Under the pieces are notes generated by a model, which was not told the origin of the DNA, did not search any database, and saw nothing but the letters and a program-made list of their open reading frames with translations. The position numbers and the translations under genes were made by a program. 64,000 bases of DNA. Source: a virus. This document shows positions 40,504 to 48,591 of this stretch, piece after piece (within the stretch, counting starts at the first letter, position 1; every line of letters starts with the position of its first letter). Location: the IMG/VR virus record IMGVR_UViG_3300033153_005382, positions 1 through 64,000 of that record; one strand, 5' to 3'.

Positions 40504-41000
40504 ATGGCATCTCCTATCTCGTTGAACACATTGTGCCACCGACATAGTGACCACTTCCATTCCTTAAAACACTTCCTCACGGCTTCCTCTCGGTCCTGCT
40601 TTCTTAGCCATGACTTGACAATCTCATCGCTCGTCTCCGTGATGGCGATGATCAATTTCCTAGCATCGTCAGACAACTCGAACATCAAAGTCCTCAACCG
40701 GTCCTGTCCTTGACCTGGATTACCATCCATGGTAGACCCATTGTTCTTGAACCTCTGCGACTGCTTGATACACTTCTTACGTCGAATCAACAACCCTCCC
40801 CTCACCTGCCAATAGACCCAAGTCGAAAACTTCGTTCCCCGACTTGGATCATAGGTCAAATAGGCCCGCGTATACCACTCCATGGCGGTCCCGATACGAT
40901 CTTCGACTGAGCACTGATCACAACACTGAATCTGCCTAGCTAACTTGAAAATCAAAAGACGGACATCTTCATACGTTTCTTCCTTTGCTTCGGCAATCAT
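40500..41000 (-). CDS. Sigma-70 region 2-like protein
   Basis: 166 residues. Residues 35-70 (AMEWYTRAYLTYDPSRGTKFSTWVYWQVRGGL) align with sigma region 2, including the FSTW core that contacts the -10 element and RNA polymerase. The C-terminal half (LSDDARKLIIAI, then a helical basic part) may stand in for region 4, but no clear helix-turn-helix is visible. It may direct RNA polymerase to phage late promoters. Confidence 0.65.
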   Translation of the reverse strand: MIAEAKEETYEDVRLLIFKLARQIQCCDQCSVEDRIGTAMEWYTRAYLTYDPSRGTKFSTWVYWQVRGGLLIRRKKCIKQSQRFKNNGSTMDGNPGQGQDRLRTLMFELSDDARKLIIAITETSDEIVKSWLRKQDREEAVRKCFKEWKWSLCRWHNVFNEIGDAI

Positions 41001-41012
41001 GACCGCCTCCTT

Positions 41013-41300
41013 TCAGTCTATGACCCATCCGTCGTTCACTAATGACTCCACATCCTCATACTCCCACGTGTCTGCCCTCTGCAAAGCTTCCCTACTAATC
41101 GCAAACACATTGATCAAATACACTACCGGATACGCTTCCCTTGCCCCTTTCAGAGCAAAGACAATTCCCAGCTTTACCTCACCGTCCCTCGTTCTTTTTA
41201 CAGGGGCAGCAAGAAGTCCTCCCCAAGACCTCCAACGCTTAACATCCTTCAAGTACAAAAACGAACGTTCCCTTCTTGTAAGTCCTGCTACCGCAACCAT
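41013..41300 (-). CDS. Hypothetical protein
   Basis: 95 residues: GLTRRERSFLYLKDVKRW (basic), then a beta-rich middle (LGIVFALKGAREAYPVVYLINVFAI) and an acidic end. No family is recognised. Confidence 0.55.
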   Translation of the reverse strand: MVAVAGLTRRERSFLYLKDVKRWRSWGGLLAAPVKRTRDGEVKLGIVFALKGAREAYPVVYLINVFAISREALQRADTWEYEDVESLVNDGWVID

Positions 41301-41367
41301 TGCAACACTCCTTTCAATCCAATGTCTAAATTGTCAAACTCCTCTTCCCTGTTCCTACGATCGACTT

Positions 41368-41583
41368 CTACTGCTTCATCCCTACCGACAATCCATGACT
41401 GTGACCATGGTGGGCATGTGCATGGGCATGTCCCGTCTTATGCTTGACTGTGACCTCTCCACCGACAAGCTCTGCCAAGGCCTCAAGCATTTCATCAGCA
41501 GACTGATGGTTCTTGCCACTGACAGCATCAGTCTCGATCGTTATCGTACCGTCCTCTAATATCTCAAACTTGATCGTATCCAT
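41368..41583 (-). CDS. DUF2997-like small protein with His-rich tail
   Basis: 71 residues from the ATG at 41583 (AAGGAG upstream). MDTIKFEILEDGTITIETDAVSG is the DUF2997-type beta start, then HQSADEMLEALAEL, and a tail HAHAHAHHGHSHG. The His-rich end could bind metal. Unknown role; similar proteins are frequent in phages. Confidence 0.65.
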   Translation of the reverse strand: MDTIKFEILEDGTITIETDAVSGKNHQSADEMLEALAELVGGEVTVKHKTGHAHAHAHHGHSHGLSVGMKQ

Positions 41584-41638
41584 CAAATCTCTCCTTTCTT
41601 GGTTCCAACGAACATCACTCGGGATGGCCGCTGATTGC

Positions 41639-41827
41639 TCAACTCTGTCGACTGCAAGATACTGCAGTCCCGTAGGCCTTGATCTTGTCCTCCAAAACGA
41701 GATGCCACGGCTTTTTGATTTCCTCGATTACCTGTCTTAACAGCTCACCGAGTTTATCTCTGAACTCTGGATCGGCCTTGTTGACCATTCCAATAACAGT
41801 GCCGGGATACTGTTTCTTGTAATCCAT
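41639..41827 (-). CDS. Hypothetical small protein
   Basis: 62 residues, mainly helical (DPEFRDKLGELLRQVIEEIKK). No motif. AGGAGGAA site upstream of the ATG. Confidence 0.55.
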   Translation of the reverse strand: MDYKKQYPGTVIGMVNKADPEFRDKLGELLRQVIEEIKKPWHLVLEDKIKAYGTAVSCSRQS

Positions 41828-41838
41828 TTCGTTCCTCC

Positions 41839-42150
41839 TTAGAATCGACGGAGAACACCTCTCGTCTCAGTCTCGGATTTCCTTGTCCACATATTCATCT
41901 TAGCGACCCTATCCAACGCTGCAGACGAATATGCCCGTTTCAACTGGTTCAGCTTCGACTGCTGCCACTCCTCCAACTTAGCCTCCTGTCTTCTTAGGTC
42001 AATCTCAATTCCTTCGTTTTCCCTCGTCAACATTATCCTGTCCGCGTGCTCTGTAAACCCCCATCCTAAGTTCGTCAGAGCCTTGATCAACAAACCCTTG
42101 TGCTGAGCCTGAAACTCAACACTCATTGTCCTCACTTCGTAACACGGCAT
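41839..42150 (-). CDS. Conserved phage hypothetical protein
   Basis: 103 residues. MPCYEVRTMSVEFQA at the N-terminus and LKRAYSSAALDRVAKMNMW near the C-terminus are a pattern I recognise from uncharacterised phage proteins of this size. It overlaps the upstream gene by 35 nt. Unknown role. Confidence 0.6.
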   Translation of the reverse strand: MPCYEVRTMSVEFQAQHKGLLIKALTNLGWGFTEHADRIMLTRENEGIEIDLRRQEAKLEEWQQSKLNQLKRAYSSAALDRVAKMNMWTRKSETETRGVLRRF

Positions 42151-42538
42151 TGGATCGATCCTCCTTCTTGGACTGGTTCTCGTCTTGACTGACTATTTCG
42201 GACAGAATTTTCAGTTCAGGCAAAACAGTCTGTCCCAACTCCTCATTCAATCTCACCAACTCCTTGGCGATTATACCTACAGCATACCTCAACTGTTTCA
42301 CAGTTCCCATGGCCGTCCCCCCATTGGCTTTGCTTTTTGTCCTGTGCGGCCAATTCCCTTTGATATAGCCCTCCGACCTCATCGCTACTGCAAACGACGT
42401 CAACGCGGACTCGGTTGTCTCCGCTCCGATCTCTTCGTGAATCAGGTCTACGGCTTTGTCCCTTGTAATATCGCTCTCCTGTATTCGTTTCCAGTTGTTC
42501 TCCAGCCAACGACGAATCGCATACGCTTGACTGGCCAT
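42116..42538 (-). CDS. Hypothetical protein
   Basis: 140 residues from the ATG at 42538 (AGGAG 7 nt upstream); a longer start at 42604 is less likely. ASQAYAIRRWLENNWKRI and DKAVDLIHEEIGAETTESALTSFA give a helical, possibly helix-turn-helix N-terminus. The C-terminal 50 residues are charged. A regulatory role is possible. Confidence 0.55.
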   Translation of the reverse strand: MASQAYAIRRWLENNWKRIQESDITRDKAVDLIHEEIGAETTESALTSFAVAMRSEGYIKGNWPHRTKSKANGGTAMGTVKQLRYAVGIIAKELVRLNEELGQTVLPELKILSEIVSQDENQSKKEDRSNAVLRSEDNEC

Positions 42539-42624
42539 AACTTGTTCTCCTGTGTTACGGTTGCCTGAGTCCTCAAATATAACCCCTAACCCTATGGACA
42601 TCAATAGCCCTGCCTTACACTACA

Positions 42625-44100
42625 TCAGTTCAACTCCATCTTCCTCGTCCGAGTGTCCTTCTCGATCCTGAACAATCCAAGCTCCGATGCGGATAGGTAC
42701 CGGCCATCGCAATCCTTACGAAGCTTTTCGATCCTTTCCCTATCCTGCGTGTACACCGGTATGACATACTGAGCAGCTTCGGTCAAACTACAATCAAACT
42801 CATATGAGTTATCGCAGCAGTTCTCGATTTCTGCTCCAGTCCAATTCGTATCGTTCGGTATGTCTTGGTTCGGATCCAAGTCATACTTCCTAAGGTAATG
42901 CTGCCATATCGACTCCCGCTCCTCCTTGGTCGGAAGATCGACAAAGAAAGTACCGCAGCGAAACCTCCTCCTCAACTCCGGCGGGAGCGAACTAATCGAA
43001 TTGCACGTCGCGATCCAGAACGACTCCCCTCCAGTCACTGACGTCACTACCTTCAAATTCGACCGCATGGCCGTCTCTGACTCCCCAACGAGCGATCCCT
43101 TCATCCCATTGAGATCAAACGCAATGGTCGGTACTCCAGCTTGGTTTCCCATCGCCTTCGCAATCAATGACTTGCCAGTTCCAGGAGGGCCAATCAAAAT
43201 TATCCCTCGAACCTTGAAGTCCTGCATGTAGGTCAGCAACTGTTGCAGAAACCCCTGCGACACTCCTGACGAATCGCCGCCAGCGGTCGAACTGCCTGCG
43301 ATCATCTTCTCGATCTCGTCGATGAACACAATCCCTTTTGGTGGTTTCCTTCCGTCGATGACCATCTTGCCGAACTGTTTCAAGTTCGCCAGTCCTTGTA
43401 TGTCATCAAAACTCTCGTTGCCCTGCCAGATCGAAATTCCCTTCTGCTGTTCCACTTGCCGCCGCTTGGCTTCCCAAACTCCCTCAGCGTCGACACCGTC
43501 CTTTAGAATGTTCATTGCAACGATATTCTCAGCCGCTCCGAGCGGCAATCCTCTAACGGCATCTACGACCTGAGCCTTGGTCCTATCCTCCATCCGTGCC
43601 CTACCTTTGACGACTTCACTGGCCTGCTCGTCAAGCATTCCTACCATGCTGCCCAACGCCTCATCATCCGGATACTCCTCCTCGAGAATCACTACATCGT
43701 TTGCCAAACTGGCTGGCAGTGTCAAGGTCGCCCCTAACAAAACGACCATCCGTTGCGTTGCCTTATACGGATTCCTCAAATTCCAAATGCCCTGCCGAAC
43801 AGTCGACTCGTTCAGCCACTCATCCATTCCCAAGACGAACATCACGATCCCTTCGGGCAACTCGGGTGCGGCGTCCATCAACATGGCCGTTGGGTTGCCT
43901 ATGACCTCACTATTCGCATAGGCCATCCCAAGTTCGTTCACACCCCAAATACCCCGAATACAATCCCAAGCGACGACCGGCGTGTTGCCATTGACTGCTT
44001 CTGTAATCTCCTCGATGGTAGCTGTGGGATCGGGAGTCTCGACTCCTGTCAACGGTACGCCTGCTCGTCTGGCTCTTCTGAATTGCTCAACCAAACTCAT
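42625..44100 (-). CDS. AAA+ ATPase with circularly permuted core
   Basis: 491 residues from the ATG at 44100. The N-terminal 220 residues hold a Ycf46-like degraded domain. In the AAA+ core, Walker B (GIVFIDEIEK, about 256-265) comes before Walker A (LIGPPGTGKS, about 303-311), then KGSLVGESE, sensor 1 WIATCNS and RRRF. In normal AAA+ proteins Walker A comes first, so the core is permuted. It is next to a DUF3150-like gene, a pairing seen with MoxR-type ATPases. The target is unknown. Confidence 0.8.
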   Translation of the reverse strand: MSLVEQFRRARRAGVPLTGVETPDPTATIEEITEAVNGNTPVVAWDCIRGIWGVNELGMAYANSEVIGNPTAMLMDAAPELPEGIVMFVLGMDEWLNESTVRQGIWNLRNPYKATQRMVVLLGATLTLPASLANDVVILEEEYPDDEALGSMVGMLDEQASEVVKGRARMEDRTKAQVVDAVRGLPLGAAENIVAMNILKDGVDAEGVWEAKRRQVEQQKGISIWQGNESFDDIQGLANLKQFGKMVIDGRKPPKGIVFIDEIEKMIAGSSTAGGDSSGVSQGFLQQLLTYMQDFKVRGIILIGPPGTGKSLIAKAMGNQAGVPTIAFDLNGMKGSLVGESETAMRSNLKVVTSVTGGESFWIATCNSISSLPPELRRRFRCGTFFVDLPTKEERESIWQHYLRKYDLDPNQDIPNDTNWTGAEIENCCDNSYEFDCSLTEAAQYVIPVYTQDRERIEKLRKDCDGRYLSASELGLFRIEKDTRTRKMELN

Positions 44101-44168
44101 CACTATTCTCCTTATACTGGTGGAAAGACAAACGGCCCCTTCTCTGCTCCTACCTCACTCTCCTTGCC

Positions 44169-45041
44169 TCACTCGTCGAAGCTGAACTTCCGCTTCGTTT
44201 TCGTTACCAACCTTTCCAATCCTTTGGAAACCTCAGACAGTTCCTTGGTGACCTTGGCCTTCACATCACTCACCCGCAAGTCAGAAGCATCCTTGCCGTC
44301 GAGAATGTCCTGTGCCTTCGTGGCCAACGCTGCCAGTTCCCTGTCCTTCAACACATTCCTCTTGCTGAACAGATCCAAAAACTCCTTGACCTTCTCGACG
44401 GCTCTTGGGTGGAGCTTGCTCTTCGTTCCATCGGGGGATTCCTTAAGCTGACTAAGCAGATGCGTAATCAACTTGGACAGTCCGACTTGTAATGCAACAG
44501 AGACCTGACCTTCAGCCACCTCCCACTTGGCCTTTGCCTTCTTCAACTCCTTCTCGTACAACACTTCACCTAGCGTTGCGTTGTCAGGAGTCTGGAACTC
44601 GAGCAACTGCCAATCCAACCCAAACGCTCTTCGAATCCGCTCAACGCTTGGGAACTGCCGTTCGTCGAACTGTGACCTCAGCCTCTTCTTCGCGTCCTCC
44701 TTAATCGCTGGCCAATCCTTCGACAACTGCTTGGCAGCTTCGTCATACTCTTCCTTGGCCTTCTCCAATATCTCATAGCAATCTTCCAAGCAGTCGACTG
44801 GCATCAAGTACGTTCCGTTCTTAAACGGACTCGGCAACGCATACCGTGCCAACTTCTTCCTCACCGTGGTTCGTATCGATGCCGTCTTGTTGTAATACGG
44901 AGACCTGAAAATCTCCTTAGACATTTTCAACGAATCCGCATCAGCATCTACATCGACATCCGACAAAGATGCCGGTCGAGCCGCATTCGGCGTGTGAAAA
45001 TTCACATCCAACACCACCGTCGCTTTCTGTAACCTACTCAT
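44169..45041 (-). CDS. DUF3150-like protein, likely partner of the AAA+ ATPase
   Basis: 290 residues, mainly helical and charged. SIRTTVRKKLARYALPSPFKNGTYLMP and the later EEYDEAAKQLSKDW and FGLDWQLLEF segments resemble DUF3150 proteins that accompany MoxR/CobS-type ATPases. Together with 42625-44100 it could form a remodelling system; a VWA partner is not seen in the window. Confidence 0.55.
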   Translation of the reverse strand: MSRLQKATVVLDVNFHTPNAARPASLSDVDVDADADSLKMSKEIFRSPYYNKTASIRTTVRKKLARYALPSPFKNGTYLMPVDCLEDCYEILEKAKEEYDEAAKQLSKDWPAIKEDAKKRLRSQFDERQFPSVERIRRAFGLDWQLLEFQTPDNATLGEVLYEKELKKAKAKWEVAEGQVSVALQVGLSKLITHLLSQLKESPDGTKSKLHPRAVEKVKEFLDLFSKRNVLKDRELAALATKAQDILDGKDASDLRVSDVKAKVTKELSEVSKGLERLVTKTKRKFSFDE

Positions 45042-45083
45042 CTCTTTCTCCTTTTCAATTTCCTGAACCTAACTAACAATCAC

Positions 45084-45239
45084 CTACCCGTTCCGCTGAC
45101 TACCACCAATAGGTCTCAAACAGCCTAACTCCTCCAACTCCGTGATCCAACTCCTTTTTGTTCGCTTTGCTTTGGAAAGACCGACTCTCGTCCTTGCCCC
45201 ATTGTCTAATACAACGGTCTGTGAAAGAACAAACCACAC
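45084..45239 (-). CDS. Small putative helix-turn-helix protein
   Basis: 51 residues from a GTG at 45239 (GGAG 8 nt upstream; start uncertain, longer start at 45281). GARTRVGLSKAKRTKRSWITELEELGCLRPI reads as a winged-helix fragment. It overlaps the gene upstream. Confidence 0.4.
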   Translation of the reverse strand: MWFVLSQTVVLDNGARTRVGLSKAKRTKRSWITELEELGCLRPIGGSQRNG

Positions 45240-45619
45240 CGACGGCACTCCATCGACACATCTCCATAATCCAAAGTACATGTCGACTGATCCTCCCAGT
45301 CGTGTCCTTCAGCCCAACACTGTGATGCCGAGTACATCGAATCGACGAACCCTTGATACTCGACGATCCAAGGCAAACAAGTCAGACACCCGATCACTCG
45401 TCCCCACTTTCCTTTGTCGCCCCACGACTCGCAGATCTGATCCCAGTGGTCCTCGATAAAGCTTTGCACCGTCAGTCCTTCATAAGGCATTCCTTCTACC
45501 TCATGGGGCATTCCCGACGTGGCCTCCTCAATCCATTGTCCCATTTGTCTAGTCCAATCACTCTTGAACCGTGGAACCTGGACATTCGACTCATCTTGTC
45601 CTCGTACTTGAAAGCCCAT
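45206..45619 (-). CDS. Hypothetical protein with Cys pairs
   Basis: 137 residues from the ATG at 45619 (AAGGA 7 nt upstream). WGRVIGCLTCLPWIVEYQ and CWAEGHDWEDQSTCTLD and MECRRCGLFFHR give six Cys and two His, possibly two zinc sites. Unknown family. Confidence 0.55.
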   Translation of the reverse strand: MGFQVRGQDESNVQVPRFKSDWTRQMGQWIEEATSGMPHEVEGMPYEGLTVQSFIEDHWDQICESWGDKGKWGRVIGCLTCLPWIVEYQGFVDSMYSASQCWAEGHDWEDQSTCTLDYGDVSMECRRCGLFFHRPLY

Positions 45620-45633
45620 CGTTCTTTCCTTTC

Positions 45634-45849
45634 TCAATACGTGTAGAAGTAGCCACCATGGTTACAGCCTACCCGACCACACTTGATAACCTTAAAGTCC
45701 AACTCAATCTCCTGCAATGACATCTTGAACGTTCCCGTCAAGATGAACACCGTTCTTGTGTCCACCTTAATGGCCCGATCCAAGCCCACACTTATACGGG
45801 GATTCGGAATCCAAAACGCATCGCCGATTTCGAGTTCCCTGAACATCAC
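45634..45849 (-). CDS. Hypothetical beta-rich small protein
   Basis: 71 residues: FRELEIGDAFWIPN, then beta strands, then CGRVGCNHGGYFYTY. Such short proteins with a DxFW start are frequent in phages. No function is assigned. Confidence 0.55.
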   Translation of the reverse strand: MMFRELEIGDAFWIPNPRISVGLDRAIKVDTRTVFILTGTFKMSLQEIELDFKVIKCGRVGCNHGGYFYTY

Positions 45850-45858
45850 TGTCCTCCT

Positions 45859-46227
45859 TTATTCTGCCCCATCGAATACTCTTCCATGGGCGAAGTCGTC
45901 CCACCCGTCGGCAGCGTCCTTCTCCAAACTGACAACTGCCTTTTTGAACATATCGCTGAGCTCCTTCTCAGACTCAGCTGCATCTGCCAAACTGGCGAGC
46001 ATTACAAACTCCTTCCAGTTCAAGCAATCACCAACAAAATCCTCCGGGTCGTAGGGCAGTCTCTCGACCATTCTATCAATCACTACCTTGTCCACTTGAC
46101 CAACCGCAACAGCATTGATCAACTGGTACAACGAAACATCTGCATCCTCGTCGCCCCTGAACCAATCACCTCTCTCCCTACTTGATTGGATCCTGCCTTT
46201 CGAGAAATCAAATCTTGGTAATTTCAT
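45859..46227 (-). CDS. Hypothetical helical protein
   Basis: 122 residues. A basic N-terminus (KLPRFDFSKGRIQSSRERG) precedes an acidic helical body. No motif is recognised. The upstream frame 46208-46363 overlaps its start by 20 nt. Confidence 0.55.
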   Translation of the reverse strand: MKLPRFDFSKGRIQSSRERGDWFRGDEDADVSLYQLINAVAVGQVDKVVIDRMVERLPYDPEDFVGDCLNWKEFVMLASLADAAESEKELSDMFKKAVVSLEKDAADGWDDFAHGRVFDGAE

Positions 46228-46363
46228 TGATCAACCCTCCTCTTGTGTTACTTGTTCTGACGATTAACAACTGCTCAAAATCGTCGAGCAACGGGATACA
46301 CTGACCCAACTGCTCCCTGTCGAACACCATCGCCTCGTCTTTCATGCCGGGCATGAAACACAT
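46208..46363 (-). CDS. Possible 51-residue protein
   Basis: ATG at 46363 follows AGGAGG closely (spacing short; ATG codons 3 and 6 codons later are alternatives). MCFMPGMKDEAMVFDREQLG then LLDDFEQLLIVRTSN looks protein-like, and the end overlaps the next start by 20 nt, as usual here. Confidence 0.4.
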   Translation of the reverse strand: MCFMPGMKDEAMVFDREQLGQCIPLLDDFEQLLIVRTSNTRGGLINEITKI

Positions 46364-46392
46364 ATCCTCCTGGCTCCTCTTCCCTTCCTCAA

Positions 46393-46959
46393 CTAGAATT
46401 CGCCAACGAAATTGATCTCGTCGACCAGCCTGATTTCAGCTTCTTCCTCGTCCATTCCATACCCACCTACCATGCTCATCCAATATTGCATCAACCCATG
46501 ATAATAATCCTCCCAGGTCAACTCTGGCTTGGGTTTCCCTCCTTTGCTAGGCCATCCGTCATACGGCTCTGCCAGATGCTCACAACCGATGTTCGTCAAA
46601 GCCCGACAGCAGAGTTCCTGACAATACTCGTCGCCACTCTCACACCTCTTCTTCAGTTCCCACAAGCTGCTAATCGGCTTGTACTGAAGAACCTTGAACC
46701 GCACCCAAAAGTACGAGTTCTTCCTCACTCCTTCGCTGCCTTTGAACGTGGCCCAATGATCGCCTTTGTCGACGACTTGGATCCTGAACAACTTCCTGAT
46801 GTCCTTCTCTAGATCCTCCTCCGAGCGTCCATGCTTATAAAAGTATCCTCTCCGAACTGTCCACTCCCCTTCCTTCCGGTGGTTCGTGACATGTCCCTTG
46901 TCGTCATTGGAACCGAAATTCTCATGCAAGATCGTCCTGATTTCCTTAGCCGTTTTCAT
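46393..46959 (-). CDS. Hypothetical protein
   Basis: 188 residues. The N-terminal part (KTAKEIRTILHENFG) is helical, the middle beta-rich (YFYKHGRSEEDLEKD, FWVRFKVLQY), and a Cys cluster (CESGDEYCQELCCRALTNIGC) follows. The end is acidic. Unknown family. Confidence 0.55.
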   Translation of the reverse strand: MKTAKEIRTILHENFGSNDDKGHVTNHRKEGEWTVRRGYFYKHGRSEEDLEKDIRKLFRIQVVDKGDHWATFKGSEGVRKNSYFWVRFKVLQYKPISSLWELKKRCESGDEYCQELCCRALTNIGCEHLAEPYDGWPSKGGKPKPELTWEDYYHGLMQYWMSMVGGYGMDEEEAEIRLVDEINFVGEF

Positions 46960-47053
46960 GACTCATCTCCTTGGATTGTGCCCGCCTACCCTCGGACGGT
47001 TCGTGGAAGATCGACTCTGTCTCACTCTCCTTCAGGGTTTCGAGGTAACTCAT
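46946..47053 (-). CDS. Possible 35-residue protein
   Basis: ATG at 47053 opens MSYLETLKESETESIF, ending HENG at 46946 and overlapping the next gene start by 14 nt. No clear ribosome site is seen, so confidence is low. Confidence 0.3.
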   Translation of the reverse strand: MSYLETLKESETESIFHEPSEGRRAQSKEMSHENG

Positions 47054-47610
47054 TCAGCATGGGGTACCAATCCCCACAGACCCTTAAGGGCTAGCTCGGG
47101 CAGGAGTCGAATTCGACTCCTCACATAACGCCTGGTCCGTCGGGTTCTGAGAGTCTGTGCTCTGTGCTGTTTCCCAAACCTACTGAAGGCTTGCTCCGTG
47201 TTCGATAAGGTACGAGCAGAACGTTTACTGGAGGCCTGCTCCGTGTTCAACGTTTGCTGATTGACTGAGTCTACTGGAGGCCTGCTCCGTGTTCAATCTC
47301 AGCCGAGAACCCGACCCGCTACTTGCGTCGCGTTAACTAGATCCTGCTAGTAATACGTATCCGACTTACTCCTGCGGTGGGTCAGGGGACTGGTGGAAAT
47401 GCATTATCCCGAGCTATTTGGTTGCTTTCCCGGCTGGAAACTGGGCTTATTGACAATGCCAGTTATTGCGGGGGATCGACTGGGGGCCTGTCCCTTGTGT
47501 CTTGGCTGGGCGGGATGTTATTCGCTACTTGTGCCACCGCCTCAGCCCCCGTTTTCCTGGGGGACCTCGTCTTGGTCGATGCCGTCTGAATTGTGAAAGA
47601 ACCTGGCCTT
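47054..47610. other. Long non-coding region
   Basis: No supported gene in about 550 nt; open frames on both strands lack ribosome sites and family resemblance. It contains a perfect 20-nt palindrome (AGGAGTCGAATTCGACTCCT, 47102-47121), nearby short self-complementary parts (CCCTTAAGGG at 47082-47091) and three direct repeats. It would form the long 5' leader of the transcript from the promoter at 47652-47680, or a separate RNA. Confidence 0.5.
47181..47296. repeat. Three direct repeats of 25 bp
   Basis: TACTGGAGGCCTGCTCCGTG-type repeats lie at 47181-47205 (four differences), 47226-47250 and 47272-47296, spaced 45-46 bp. Three copies with 20-bp gaps of unrelated sequence do not make a CRISPR array; they may be protein-binding sites or hairpin-forming RNA elements. 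Confidence 0.75.
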
Positions 47611-47644
47611 GCCCCCTCCCCTGCCTCCCCCCTCCCCTGCCCCG
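47611..47644 (-). other. G-quadruplex-forming tract
   Basis: The minus strand has G runs of 4, 4, 6, 2, 4 and 5 separated by one to three bases, a very strong quadruplex pattern. It starts at or next to the predicted transcription start of the promoter at 47652-47680, so the RNA would begin with a quadruplex. Confidence 0.7.
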
Positions 47645-47651
47645 CATCTTA

Positions 47652-47680
47652 ATTATATACCTATATCCTATGACTGTCAA
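47652..47680 (-). promoter_or_regulatory. Perfect consensus sigma-70 promoter
   Basis: TTGACA (47675-47680), 17-nt spacer and TATAAT (47652-47657), an exact consensus. Predicted start near 47645, reading toward 46959. It is the strongest promoter I see in the window and lies about 100 nt after a terminator, in a gene-free region. It is likely an early promoter read by unmodified host RNA polymerase. Confidence 0.85.
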
Positions 47681-47780
47681 TAGGCTTTAACCTGTTGGTA
47701 TATAAAGATTTACGATACGACTTTTCGTTAATTTCCATGGATTCAGACTGCTTTTAGGGGTAAACGCATTATAATAACAC

Positions 47781-47809
47781 AAAACCCCACACCTTTGGGG
47801 GGTGTGGGG
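47781..47809 (-). terminator. Rho-independent terminator
   Basis: A 9-bp stem (arms 47785-47793 and 47801-47809; CCCCACACC with GGTGTGGGG) is followed on the minus strand by TTTTGTG. It would end transcription from the 47850-59832 gene block. Confidence 0.8.
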
Positions 47810-47849
47810 CTATTATTCCCTTGATTTCTGTACTACTAATGTATTTCTA

Positions 47850-48053
47850 TTACCGTGGGTTCCGGCCCGGTTTCGTTTGTCTATTACTCCTAAATACGTC
47901 CACTTCTTCCTTCTCCAACAGTCGCCTGCCTAACACACAAATGGCCGTCAATCTTCCGTCGGCCAAAAAGTGAAACACCCTTCCATAACTCACTCCGATT
48001 CTCTCGGCTGATTCTTTTACAGTCAAATACTCCCGTCCTCCGACCTCTATCAT
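47850..48053 (-). CDS. Excisionase/MerR-type DNA-binding protein (HTH_17)
   Basis: 67 residues. YLTVKESAERIGVSYGRVFHFLADGRLTAI is the helix-turn-helix plus wing of HTH_17 excisionase-like proteins, and RRLLEKEEVDVF completes the domain. It is the last gene before the terminator and probably regulates phage transcription; no integrase is visible nearby. Confidence 0.8.
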   Translation of the reverse strand: MIEVGGREYLTVKESAERIGVSYGRVFHFLADGRLTAICVLGRRLLEKEEVDVFRSNRQTKPGRNPR

Positions 48054-48154
48054 TGCCTTGCCTTATTCAATCGAATCTTGTGGAGTTTCTTCCTTGACAG
48101 ATTCTTCTTCCTACCAGCCTGTCGATGACCCTTAATCCTCCTCTTCCGCTTCAC
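48050..48154 (-). CDS. Possible 34-residue very basic peptide
   Basis: GTG at 48154, stop overlapping the next start (ATGA). The product is almost half Arg/Lys (MKRKRRIKGHRQAGRKK start). The coupling to the HTH gene supports translation, but the start is weak. Confidence 0.35.
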   Translation of the reverse strand: MKRKRRIKGHRQAGRKKNLSRKKLHKIRLNKARQ

Positions 48155-48329
48155 TACGAACCCCTTTCAGATTTCCCTCTGCCTTCACAACTGTCGATGG
48201 CCGACGTCCAAAACGATACGGCCACAACGGACAGTCCTCTGCACTACACTCACGTACCTCCTTTACGCTTCCACCGGAACAATCTACACACTTTGCTCGA
48301 ATGGTTTTTAACGGTGTCTTTATCCTCAT
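48132..48329 (-). CDS. Small conserved zinc protein
   Basis: 65 residues. TPLKTIRAKCVDCSGGSVKEVRECSAEDCPLWPYRFGRRP is a pattern frequent in phages and prophages, with four Cys for zinc. Role unknown. Its start lies 80 nt inside the gene upstream, in another frame. Confidence 0.75.
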   Translation of the reverse strand: MRIKTPLKTIRAKCVDCSGGSVKEVRECSAEDCPLWPYRFGRRPSTVVKAEGNLKGVRSEAEEED

Positions 48330-48591
48330 CTTCTTGCTCCCATTCTATCTTAACATTCCCCATATGCTTTCGCCACAACGAATCAAACTTCGTCGCACTT
48401 ACACAACTACTCCTAGGTACTACTATCTCAGTCATGGCCCCAGTCACGGACGTGTAATATCCATGCAACATCAATCCCACTGCTCCTACGACCCTGACCG
48501 TTGCGTATTCATCCCCTCTGCGAATCCGCAATTCGTTTCCCTCCTCCTCTGATAACCAATCCCTGATCCTAACTTTGAGCCAACGAAGCAT
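48250..48591 (-). CDS. Hypothetical protein
   Basis: 113 residues from the ATG at 48591 (AAGGAG upstream). WLKVRIRDWLSEEEGNELRIRRG, then beta-rich YATVRVVGAVGLMLHGYY, then a charged tail that overlaps the next gene by 80 nt. No family. Confidence 0.55.
   Translation of the reverse strand: MLRWLKVRIRDWLSEEEGNELRIRRGDEYATVRVVGAVGLMLHGYYTSVTGAMTEIVVPRSSCVSATKFDSLWRKHMGNVKIEWEQEDEDKDTVKNHSSKVCRLFRWKRKGGT

Noticed and set aside
47181-47296. Possible CRISPR array
   Set aside because: Only three repeats, one of them imperfect, with gaps of about 20 bp and no cas genes in the window.
47377-47690. Plus-strand frames with hydrophobic stretches in the non-coding island
   Set aside because: Opposite orientation to all other genes, no ribosome site, and they run across the G-quadruplex tract; probably chance.
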